64,000 bases of DNA. Source: Reticulitermes speratus. Lineage: Eukaryota; Arthropoda; Insecta; Blattodea; Rhinotermitidae. Of this stretch, positions 46,978 through 56,300 are shown piece after piece. Each line of letters starts with the position of its first letter. Position 1 is the first letter of the stretch. The translations under genes and the position numbers were made by a program. The DNA lies in assembly GCA_021186555.1 (NCBI GenBank), contig JAJKFL010000039.1, positions 43,529,597 through 43,593,596 of the forward strand, read 5' to 3'. The notes beneath the pieces were generated by a model, which saw nothing but the letters and a program-made list of their open reading frames with translations, made no database searches and was not told where the DNA came from.

Positions 46978-48312
46978 AATACAGTCCGTACCGCGCAGTA
47001 AACACACTCCGTCTCAGTTACACAAACCAGTCAGTTAATGTTGTACAGTGAAATAATCGCTGTTTGTTCTGAGATCCACACAAAACACATAAATACAGTC
47101 CGTACCGCGCAGTAAACACACTCCGTCTCAGTTATACAAACCAGTCAGTTAATGCTGTACAGTGAAATAATCGCTGTTTGTTCTGAGATCCACACAAAAC
47201 ACATAAATACAGTCCGTACCGCGCAGTAAACACACTCCGTCTCAGTTATACAAACCAGTCAGTTAATGCTGTACAGTGAAATAATCGCTGTTTGTTCTGA
47301 GATCCACACAAAACACATAAATACAGTCCGTACCGCGCAGTAAACAACTCCGTCTCAGTTATACAAACCAGTCAGTTAATGCTGTACAGTGATACAATCG
47401 CTGTTTGTTCTGAGATCCACACAAAACACATAAATACAGTCCGTACCGCGCAGTAAACACACTCCGTCTCAGTTATACAAACCAGTCAGTTAATGTTGTA
47501 CAGTGAAATAATCGCTGTTTGTTCTGAGATCCACACAAAACACATAAATACAGTCCGTACCGCGCAGTAAACACATTCCGTCTCAGTTATACAAACCAGT
47601 CAGTTAATGTTGTACAGTGAAACAATCGCTGTTCTTTCTGAGATCCACACAAAACACATAAATTCAGTCCGTACCGCGCAGTAAACACACTCCATCTCTG
47701 TTATACAAATCAGACATTTAATGTTGTACAGTGAAATAATCGCTGTTTGTTCTGAGATCCACACAAAACACATAAATACAGTCCGTACCGCGCAGTAAAC
47801 ACACTCCGTCTCAGTTATACAAACCAGTCAGTTAATGCTGTACAGTGAAATAATCGCTGTTTGTTCTGAGATCCACACAAAACACATAAATACAGTCCGT
47901 ACCGCGCAGTAAACACACTCCGTCTCAGTTATACAAACCAGTCAGCTAATGCTATACATTGAAATAATCGCTGTTTGTTCTGAGATCCACACAAAACACA
48001 TAAATACAGTCCGTACCGCGCAGTAAACACACTCCGTCTCAGTTATACAAACCAGTCAGTTAATGCTGTACAGTGAAATAATCGCTGTTTTTTCTGAGAT
48101 CCACACAAAACACATAAATACAGTCCGTACCGCGCAGTAAACACACTCCGTCTCAGTTATACAAACCAGTCAGCTAATGTTGTACAGTGAAATAATCGCT
48201 GTTTGTTCTGAGATCCACACAAAACACATAAATACACTGTGGGCAGAACGTAGAATTGTTGAATGTTAAACATGGTGGTATATATAGTAACCACAGGTGT
48301 TTAGAGGGTTAA
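46978..48312 (-). mobile_element. 114-bp array element, copy g
   Basis: About 11 units of 114 bp in minus orientation, closing through CACTGTGGGCAGAACGTAG, ACATGGTGGTATATATAGTA and GTTTAGAGGGTTAA at 48312. Several units carry private changes (for example ACATTTAATG at about 47712), so this array is somewhat older than copy b or c. Confidence 0.88.
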
Positions 48313-48552
48313 GTTGAAAGGAATAATTTAAAGTACTGTGGAGTGTATCTTATGTGACTGCGGTTAATTACCATTAGCGAACTTTGCTCGGACACAATTC
48401 ACCTTTCCGTTCAACACAAGGTCAGGTAACTGATCTACACGCAGTTTAATAAAGTGCTTTCCTGCGCTTCGTTTAGCATGACAAGTCCAGAACATTTTCC
48501 AAACCAGATCACAACAGTGATTGCCGTTGGTCGCGGTGTAAAGTGCGCCTGT
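48313..48552. other. 3' flank of the SIAH-like gene
   Basis: 240 bases downstream of the stop codon on the minus strand, presumably 3' UTR and intergenic. I see no canonical AATAAA on the minus strand here, so the cleavage site is unknown. Confidence 0.4.
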
Positions 48553-48970
48553 TCACGTGTTCATCGCAGTGATCCGCACCGTTCTGCTTCCCTTGACAAA
48601 GTTCATAAGCATATCGAAGTCCACCTTGATGGCGTCGCCCGACAGCAACACCTGTTCGACGTCCTCCCTGTGACTGTGCACGACGTTGCTGAACACCGCA
48701 CTCTGCTTCCCGCAGTTCTTCTCGAGTTGCAACGAATACCGAAACACGGCCGACGCTTCCCAGCAGTGGTGAACAGCTAGGAACAGTTTGCGTTGAGGAA
48801 TGTCGAAACGTTTGTGTAGCAAGAAGGCCGCTCCGTATCCGAACAACACGTGACTCGAGTTCTGGTAACACTCAGCTTGCGAGATCTCCCACGTGGCCTC
48901 CGCTGCCTGTGACCTCGCCATCAGAGATGAGCTGTGGAGCGCCTCGACGTGCGTCTGCATGTCACACAAC
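48553..48970 (-). CDS. SIAH/sina-like E3 ubiquitin ligase, exon 2 (C-terminal)
   Basis: The second coding exon encodes about residues 129-266 of a seven-in-absentia family protein. The acceptor is CACTTGTGCAG just before 48970. The first base completes an Arg codon split by the intron (AG|G), so the frame joins exon 1 exactly. The start supplies the last two ligands of zinc finger 2 (THVEALH, His135 and His140). The rest aligns in order with the SINA dimerisation/substrate domain: HVLFGYGAAFLLHKRF, then KLFLAVHHCWEASAVFRYSL, corresponding to the family's F.F.LVLEK..., FFAIV and YRLEL strands, then DFDMLMNF and VRITAMNT. It ends at a TGA at the position where SIAH proteins finish (NVTIS). No frameshift. 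Clearly diverged from typical SIAH1, so a lineage-specific paralogue. Confidence 0.8.
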
Positions 48971-49017
48971 CTGCACAAGTGAATGCTGACAGGTAACACT
49001 GCGCCGTTGGGGAAACG

Positions 49018-49147
49018 GTTCCCGACGTTTCGAAAGAACGTATTGCCTTTGTCTTTAAGGATTATTAGGTCCATCAGGTCCACAGTATTGCGGACTGACT
49101 GAACCTTGAAGATAAAGATCAAACGTTACTTCGAAACGTCGGGAACC
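49018..49147. repeat. Inverted hammerhead-like pair in the SIAH-like intron
   Basis: The left motif (minus, about 49060-49018) reads AAAGACAAAGGCAATACG then TTCTTTCGAAACGTCGGGAA. The right motif (plus, 49101-49147) reads GAACCTTGAAGATAAAGATC then TTACTTCGAAACGTCGGGAA. Stem II is short (AAAG/CTTT) and the 5' core is TTGAAGA, not CTGAAGA. The two GAAACGTCGGGAACCG ends point outward. Confidence 0.6.
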
Positions 49148-49379
49148 GTTCACGTTACACGTCGATGAAAGCCTCAACTTGCAAAGCAGTGTCAGGTTAA
49201 ACCGCGTTCCTACGACTGGTATATTTGACAAATTGGCCAATATTTGTGAATTAAACAAGGATCTAAGGTAGTAATTGTCATGGTGTTCCCACGACTAGTT
49301 TATCTGTCAAACTTTAGTAGTCTGGCACACTGTAAGGCGTCATATTGCACTGCCACACTGGATTTGAAATGATGAGGTG

Positions 49380-51475
49380 AAACTGTTACTTAATATTAGT
49401 GATGTAAATGTGTGTACTTTATATAGTAGTGTAACTTTTACTTAATATTAGTGTAACTGTTACTTAATAGTAGTGTATAACTGTTACTTAATATTAGTGT
49501 AACTGTTACTTAATAGTAGTGTAACTTTTACTTAATATTAGTGTAACTGTTACTTAATAGTAGTGTAACTTTACTTAATATTAGTGTAACTGTTACTTAA
49601 TAGTAGTGTAACTTTACTTAATATTAGTGTAACTGTTACTTATATTAGTGTAACTGTTACTTAATAGTAGTGTAACTGTTACTTTATATTAGTGTAACTG
49701 TTACTTAATAGTAGTGTAACTGTTACTTTATATTAGTGTAACTGTTACTTAATAGTAGTGTAACTGTTACTTAATATTAGTGTAACTGTTACTTAATATA
49801 GTGTAACTGTTACTTAATATTAGTGTAACTGTTACTTAATAGTAGTGTAACTGTTACTTTAATATTAGTGTAACTGTTACTTAATAGTAGTGTAACTGTT
49901 ACTTAATATTAGTGTAACTGTTACTTAATATTAGTGTAACTGTTACTTTATATTAGTGTAACTGTTACTTAATAGTAGTGTAACTGTTACTTTATATTAG
50001 TGTAACTGTTACTTAATAGTAGTGTAACTGTTACTTTATATTAGTGTAACTGTTACTTAATAGTAGTGTAACTGTTACTTTATAGTAGTGTAACTGTTAC
50101 TTAATATTTAGTGTAAACTGTTACTTAATAGTAGTGTAACTGTTACTTAATATTAGTGTAACTGTTACTTAATATAGTGTAACTGTTACTTAATAGTAGT
50201 GTAACTTTACTTTATATTAGTGTAACTGTTACTTTATATTAGTGTAACTGTTACTTTATATTAGTGTAACTGTTACTTAATAGTAGTGTAACTGTTACTT
50301 TAATATTAGTGTAACTGTTACTTAATAGTAGTGTAACTGTTTACTTAATATTAGTGTAACTGTTACTTAATAGTAGTGTAACTGTTACTTTATATTAGTG
50401 TAACTGTTACTTAATATTAGTGTAACTGTTACTTAATAGTAGTGTAACTTTTACTTAATATTAGTGTAACTTTTACTTTATATAGTGTGTAACTGTTACT
50501 TAATATTAGTGTAACTGTTACTTTATATTAGTGTAATGTTAAACTTAATATTAGTTACTGTTACTTTGTAACTTTACTTATTTAGTGTAACTGTTACTTA
50601 ATAGTAGTGTAACTGTTACTTTATATTAGTGTAACTGTTACTTAATAGTAGTGTAACTGTTACTTTATATTAGTGTAACTGTTACTTAATAGTAGTGTAA
50701 CTGTTACTTAATATTAGTGTAACTGTTACTTCATATTAGTGTAACTGTTACTTAATAGTAGTGTAACTGTTACTTTATATTAGTGTAACTGTTACTTAAT
50801 AGTAGTGTAACTGTTACTTAACATTAGTGTAACTGTTACTTAATATTAGTGTAACTGTTACTTTATATTAGTGTAACTGTTACTTAATAGTAGTGTAACT
50901 GTTACTTTATATTAGTGTAACTGTTACTTAATAGTAGTGTAACTGTTACTTTATATTAGTGTAAATGTTACTTAATATTAGTGTAACTGTTACTTAATAT
51001 TAGTGTAACTGTTACTTAGTATTAGTGTAACTGTTGCTTAATATTAGTGTACCTCTTACTTGATATTAGTGTAACTGTTACTTAATATTTGTGTAACTGT
51101 TAGTTGATATTAGTGTAACTGTTACTTAATATTAGTGTAACTGTTACTTGATATTAGTGTAACTGTTACTTGATATTAGTGTAACTGTTACTTAATATTA
51201 GTGTAACCGTTGCTTAATATTTGTGTAACTGTTAGTTGATATTAGTGTAACTGTTACTTAATATTAGTGTAACTGTTACTTGATATTAGTGTAACTGTTA
51301 CTTAATATTTGTGTAACTGTTACTTAATATTAGTGTAACTGTTACTTGATATTAGTGTAACTGTTACTTGATATTAGTGTAACTGTTACTTAATATTAGT
51401 GTAACTGTTACTTGATATTAGTGTAACTGTTACTTAATATTAGTGTAACCGTTGCTTAATATTAGTGTCTAGAGC
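49380..51475. repeat. 22-bp minisatellite in the SIAH-like intron
   Basis: About 94 copies of a 22-bp unit GTGTAACTGTTACTTAATA plus TTA or GTA. In the left two thirds TATTA and TAGTA units often alternate, giving a 44-bp higher-order repeat. From about 51000 a GATATTA variant takes over. Each unit contains the near-palindrome GTAACTGTTAC. Confidence 0.96.
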
Positions 51476-51770
51476 TGAGGTAACCTGCAGACGCTCCAAC
51501 ATGACGCCTCTACGTACGTACGACCTGCACAGACGTCTGTACGCTGTATAAACTGTTTAAAACAAATAAAATGTGAAAATTGTAGTTGTTGGTTGTTTCG
51601 AGTCTTACATTGGTTAAAATGTTAAAAGTTGAATAAAAGTTGAATAATTCTGTGTTGTTTTGATATCCTGTTTATCGGAGTTGGTTGCCTGCTGAGTTCG
51701 AAACTTGTAGGACAGTGAAATTGCACGATTAATGTGACTAAATTGTACATTTGTCGGACTGTGAATATAT
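51476..51770. mobile_element. AT-rich element fragment related to 52.94-53.25 kb
   Basis: 51560-51665 (GTAGTTGTTGGTTGTTTCGA, TTGAATAAAAGTTGAATAAT) is repeated in inverse orientation at 52938-53045. GAGTTCGAAACTTGTAGGAC at 51696-51715 with its downstream ACAGTGAAATTGCACGATTA is repeated in direct orientation at 53168-53210. So this is a rearranged copy of the same element. Confidence 0.6.
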
Positions 51771-51771
51771 A

Positions 51772-51803
<32 letters not shown>
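51771..51803. repeat. TA microsatellite
   Basis: Pure (TA)n of about 16 units. Confidence 0.95.
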
Positions 51804-51808
<5 letters not shown>

Positions 51809-52043
51809 GGGCGTGCAAGAAGTCACATACCCCAGTCCAAAAGCACACAACATTACGTTTCACTTAACTGTACATATTTATACACACGAACAGTGTTTCA
51901 GTAACTGCCTGTGCCAGTCACGGTCACGGTCACGGTCACAAATACACCTACTGCGCTGTAACGTCAAGGTCCGTTAAGACCGTCATAACGACGACATTTC
52001 ATTTGCACACAGCCCCCCACCCTGTACATTATACAGTGTGTAC

Positions 52044-52440
52044 CTGCCGCTCCACCGACACCTGTCCGCCGTCCTCAGCGGACAGTCGTACGAGCGATGT
52101 GGACACCGTCCGTGGTGCTTCCTGACGTCGGCCATGCTGAACTTCATGCCACATCCGGCGTCTCTGTAGCGACACGGGTACAGCAGGCCGCGCGCTATCG
52201 TCTCCAGCGCGACGTTGCGCGTCTCCAGCAGCGGCTGGCCGCAGTGCGGGCACTTGTTGCCTCCAGAGAACTGGAAGTTGGGCCGGCAGCTGGAGCAGAT
52301 GTTGTGTCCGGCGTGGCACAGTGTGATGGGCGGCACCATGTACTCGCGACACAGCTGACATGTCAGGATTTGGAACACACTCTGACGCACGGCCGGCTTT
52401 GTCCCCGACGCTGACTGTGGCTGCATGACCTTGGCACTTG
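52044..52440 (-). CDS. SIAH/sina-like E3 ubiquitin ligase, exon 1 (RING and zinc fingers)
   Basis: Encodes the catalytic N-terminal half. The first in-frame ATG is at 52426. A good acceptor (TTTTATTTCCAG) lies just before 52440, so a 5' exon, probably untranslated, is likely upstream. The RING is C3HC4: Cys23, Cys26, Cys37, His41, Cys44, Cys47, Cys59, Cys62 (CQLC, CHAGHNICSSC, CPHC), with the SIAH-like VPPI between ligand pairs. Zinc finger 1 uses Cys85, Cys92, His104 or His105, and Cys108; finger 2 starts with Cys115 and Cys123. The donor is GGCAG|GTACAC at 52043, phase 2. The protein should recruit an E2 and ubiquitinate substrates for proteasomal degradation. About 266 residues in total, close to the family's usual 280. 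GC-rich unlike its flanks, as expected for real coding sequence. Confidence 0.85.
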
Positions 52441-52588
52441 CTGGAAATAAAACACAAACGTTGTGTTTTATTATCTGCGGAACCGTAAAAAGGACGAGTG
52501 TTTGATTTGTGTTTTCGTTATATAAAATCGTGATCCCACAAATTTACACCCTTTATTATTGTTATTTAATACAGTTTATATTAAAAAT

Positions 52589-52634
52589 AGTCCAACATGT
52601 TTCGAACTATGTCACAGTTCATCTTCAGGGACTC
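52589..52634 (-). ncRNA. Hammerhead ribozyme-like motif, best candidate 1
   Basis: On the minus strand: AGTCC, then the core CTGAAGA, an extra T, a 5-bp stem II GAACT/AGTTC with a 7-nt loop, GAAAC, ATGTT and GGACT. AGTCC and GGACT pair as a 5-bp stem I around the core. ACATGT is a self-complementary stem III that could form between two copies. The expected cleavage triplet is GTT. The T between A9 and stem II departs from the textbook core. Read by eye; folding and activity are untested. Confidence 0.5.
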
Positions 52635-52749
52635 AATTGTTTATTACACCAGCTATACACGTATCGTACTTATTACAATATATATGTTAGGTAGATAAAA
52701 TATTGTTAAGTCTGTTGAGTTTGTGGTCAATTTGGTACAATAAATTATA

Positions 52750-52860
52750 AAATATAAATAATATATAAATATATCATATATATAAAATATAAATAATATA
52801 TAAATATATAATATATATAATATAAATAATAAACTTAATATTATTAATTCCGTACATTTT
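52750..52860. repeat. ATAAATATAT low-complexity stretch
   Basis: Almost pure A/T with repeated ATATAAATAT and TATAATATAAAT blocks. No gene. Confidence 0.85.
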
Positions 52861-52937
52861 TTCTCCATATTTATAATCCGACAACATTAACTTAACTTAA
52901 ACAAAACTATCAATTTTATCTCAGATATTGCATGTTG

Positions 52938-53135
52938 CAGGATATCAAAACAACACAAATTATTCAACTTTTATTCAACTTCTAACATTTTAACCAATGT
53001 AAGACTCGAAACAACCAACAACTACAATTTTCACCTTTTATTTGTTTTAAACAGTGTATATACACGATTGTAAAGAATTCGTGTTTTACTATGTAAACAA
53101 TTGTACCAGTTGGTGTAAATAGTGTGTGATTTGAG
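52938..53135. mobile_element. AT-rich element fragment, inverse of 51.56-51.67 kb
   Basis: ATTCAACTTTTATTCAACTT, CCAATGTAAGACTCGAAACA and ACCAACAACTACAATTTTCA are reverse complements of sequence at 51560-51665. Lies between the two hammerhead-like motifs at 52.6 and 53.15 kb and probably belongs to the same element. Confidence 0.6.
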
Positions 53136-53139
53136 ATAA

Positions 53140-53190
53140 TGAGTCCCTGAGGATGAACCCGAATTAAAGGTTCGAAACATGTAGGACAGT
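53140..53190 (+). ncRNA. Hammerhead ribozyme-like motif, best candidate 2
   Basis: AGTCC, the core CTGAGGA, an extra T, a 5-bp stem II GAACC/GGTTC with a 9-nt loop, GAAAC, ATGTA and GGACAG. Stem I pairs GTCC with GGAC (4 bp), ACATGT is self-complementary, and the predicted cleavage triplet is GTA. It keeps base pairing while differing in sequence from candidate 1 (stem II GAACC instead of GAACT), so the helix, not just the sequence, looks conserved. Confidence 0.5.
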
Positions 53191-53329
53191 GAAATTACAC
53201 AATTAATGTAACTAAATTGTATTTTTGTCGGACTGTAAATATAACTATACAAACAACTACAACTCACACCGAAATATATCGCAATAAAAGTGAATGGACA
53301 CAACTGACGAAGGCAGATACGTGTATAGA

Positions 53330-56300
53330 CGGAGTGTGTTTACTGCGCGGTACGAGCTGAATGTTTTTATACAAATTGGAGTTGACCAAGTTAACTGACA
53401 ATTAGTGTGTTTACTGCGCGGTACGAGCTGAATGTTTATATACAAATTGGAGTTGACCAAGTTAACTGACAATTAGTGTGTTTACTGCGCGGTACGAGCT
53501 GAATGTTTATATACAAATTGGAGTTGACCAAGTTAACTGACAATTAGTGTGTTTACTGCGCGGTACGAGCTGAATGTTTATATACAAATTGGAGTTGACC
53601 AAGTTAACTGACAATTAGTGTGTTTACTGCGCGGTACGAGCTGAATGTTTTTATACAAATTGGAGTTGACCAAGTTAACTGACAATTAGTGTGTTTACTG
53701 CGCGGTACGAGCTGAATGTTTATATACAAATTGGAGTTGACCAAGTTAACTGACAATTAGTGTGTTTACTGCGCGGTACGAGCTGAATGTTTATATACAA
53801 ATTGGAGTTGACCAAGTTAACTGACAATTAGTGTGTTTACTGCGCGGTACGAGCTGAATGTTTATATACAAATTGGAGTTGACCAAGTTAACTGACAATT
53901 AGTGTGTTTACTGCGCGGTACGAGCTGAATGTTTATTATACAAATTGGAGTTGACCAAGTTAACTGACAATTAGTGTGTTTACTGCGCGGTACGAGCTGA
54001 ATGTTTATATACAAATTGGAGTTGACCAAGTTAACTGAGACGTAGTGTGTTTACTGCGCGGTACGAGCTGAATGTTTATATACAAATTGGAGTTGACCAA
54101 GTTAACTGACACGTAGTGTGTTTACTGCGCGGTACGAGCTGAATGTTTATATACAAATTGGAGTTGACCAAGTTAACTGACACGTAGTGTGTTTACTGCG
54201 CGGTACGAGCTGAATGTTTATATACAAATTGGAGTTGACCAAGTTAACTGACACGTAGTGTGTTTACTGCGCGGTACGAGCTGAATGTTTATATACAAAT
54301 TGGAGTTGACCAAGTTAACTGACACGTAGTGTGTTTACTGCGCGGTACGAGCTGAATGTTTATATACAAATTGGAGTTGACCAAGTTAACTGACAATTAG
54401 TGTGTTTACTGCGCGGTACGAGCTGAATGTTATATACAAATTGGAGTTGACCAAGTTAACTGACAATTAGTGTGTTTACTGCGCGGTACGAGCTGAATGT
54501 TTATACAAATTGGAGTTGACAAGTTAACTGACACGTAGTGTGTTTACTGCGCGGTACGAGCTGAATGTTTATATACAAATTGGAGTTGACCAAGTTAACT
54601 GACAATTAGTGTGTTTACTGCGCGGTACGAGCTGAATGTTTATATACAAATTGGAGTTGACCAAGTTAACTGAACGTAGTGTGTTTACTGCGCGGTACGA
54701 GCTGAATGTTTATATACCAATTGGAGTTGACCAAGTTAACTGACAATAGTGTGTTTAATGCGCGGTACGAGCTGAATGTTTATATACAAATTGGAGTTGA
54801 CCAAGTTAAACTGCAATAGTGTGTTTACTGCGCGGTACGAGCTGAATGTTTATATACAAATTGGAGTTGACCAAGTTAACTGACATTAGTGTGTTTAATG
54901 CGCGGTACCAGCTGAATGTATTATATACAAATTGGAGTTGACCAAGTAACTGACATTAGTGTGTTTACTGCGCGGTACGAGCTGAATGTTTATATACAAA
55001 TTGGAGTTGACCAAGTTAACTGACAATAGTGTGTTTACTGCGCGGTACGAGCTGAATGTTTATATACAATTGGAGTTGACCAAGTAACTGAACGTAGTGT
55101 GTTTACTGCGCGGTACGAGCTGAATGTTTATATACAAATTGGAGTTGACCAAGTTAACTGAACGTAGTGTGTTTACTGCGCGGTACGAGCTGAATGTTTA
55201 TATACCAATTGGAGTTGACCAAGTTAACTGACACGTAGTGTTTTACTGCGCGGTACGAGCTGAATGTTTATATACAAATTGGAGTTGACCAAGTTAACTG
55301 AACGTAGGTGTTTACTGCGCGGTACGAGCTGAATGTTTATATACAAATTGGAGTTGACCAAGTTAACTGAGAATAGTGTGTTTACTGCGCGGTACGAGCT
55401 GAATGTTTATATACAAATTGGAGTTGACCAAGTTAACTGACAATTAGTGTGTTTACTGCGCGGTACGAGCTGAATGTTTATATACAATTGGAGTTGACCA
55501 AGTTAACTGACACGTAGTGTGTTTACTGCGCGGTACGAGCTGAATGTTTATATACAAATTGGAGTTGACCAAGTTAACTGAGACGTAGGTGTTTACTGCG
55601 CGGTACGAGCTGAATGTTTATATACCAATTGGAGTTGACAAGTTAACTGAACGTAGTGTGTTTACTGCGCGGTACGAGCTGAATGTTTATATACAAATTG
55701 GAGTTGACCAAGTTAACTGACACGTAGTGTGTTTACTGCGCGGTACGAGCTGAATGTTTATATACAAATTGGAGTTGACCAAGTTAACTGAGACGTAGTG
55801 TGTTTACTGCGCGGTACGAGCTGAATGTTTATATACAAATTGGAGTTGACCAAGTTAACTGAGACGTAGTGTGTTTACTGCGCGGTACGAGCTGAATGTT
55901 TATATACCAATTGGAGTTGACCAAGTTAACTGACACGTAGTGTGTTTACTGCGCGGTACGAGCTGAATGTTTATATACAAATTGGAGTTGACCAAGTTAA
56001 CTGAGACGTAGTGTGTTTACTGCGCGGTACGAGCTGAATGTTTATATACCAATTGGAGTTGACCAAGTTAACTGAGACGTAGTGTGTTTTACTGCGCGGT
56101 ACGAGCTGAATGTTTATATACAATTGGAGTTACCAAGTTAACTGACACGTAGTGTGTTTACTGCGCGGTACGAGCTGAATGTTTATATACAAATTGGAGT
56201 TGACCAAGTTAACTGACACGTAGTGTGTTTACTGCGCGGTACGAGCTGAATGTTTATATACAATTGGAGTTGACCAAGTTAACTGAGACGTAGTGTGTTT

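Larger units (their letters stand above)
48971..52043 (-). other. Intron of the SIAH-like gene
   Basis: 3073 bp with GT at 52043-52042 and AG at 48972-48971 on the minus strand. It contains the 22-bp minisatellite, an inverted hammerhead-like pair, a TA run and AT-rich element pieces. Two thirds is tandem repeat, so its length is likely to vary between individuals. Confidence 0.75.

Noticed and set aside
51614..51853. Small minus-strand coding frame over the TA repeat
   Set aside because: It crosses a pure TA microsatellite and element fragments, within the intron of the SIAH-like gene.
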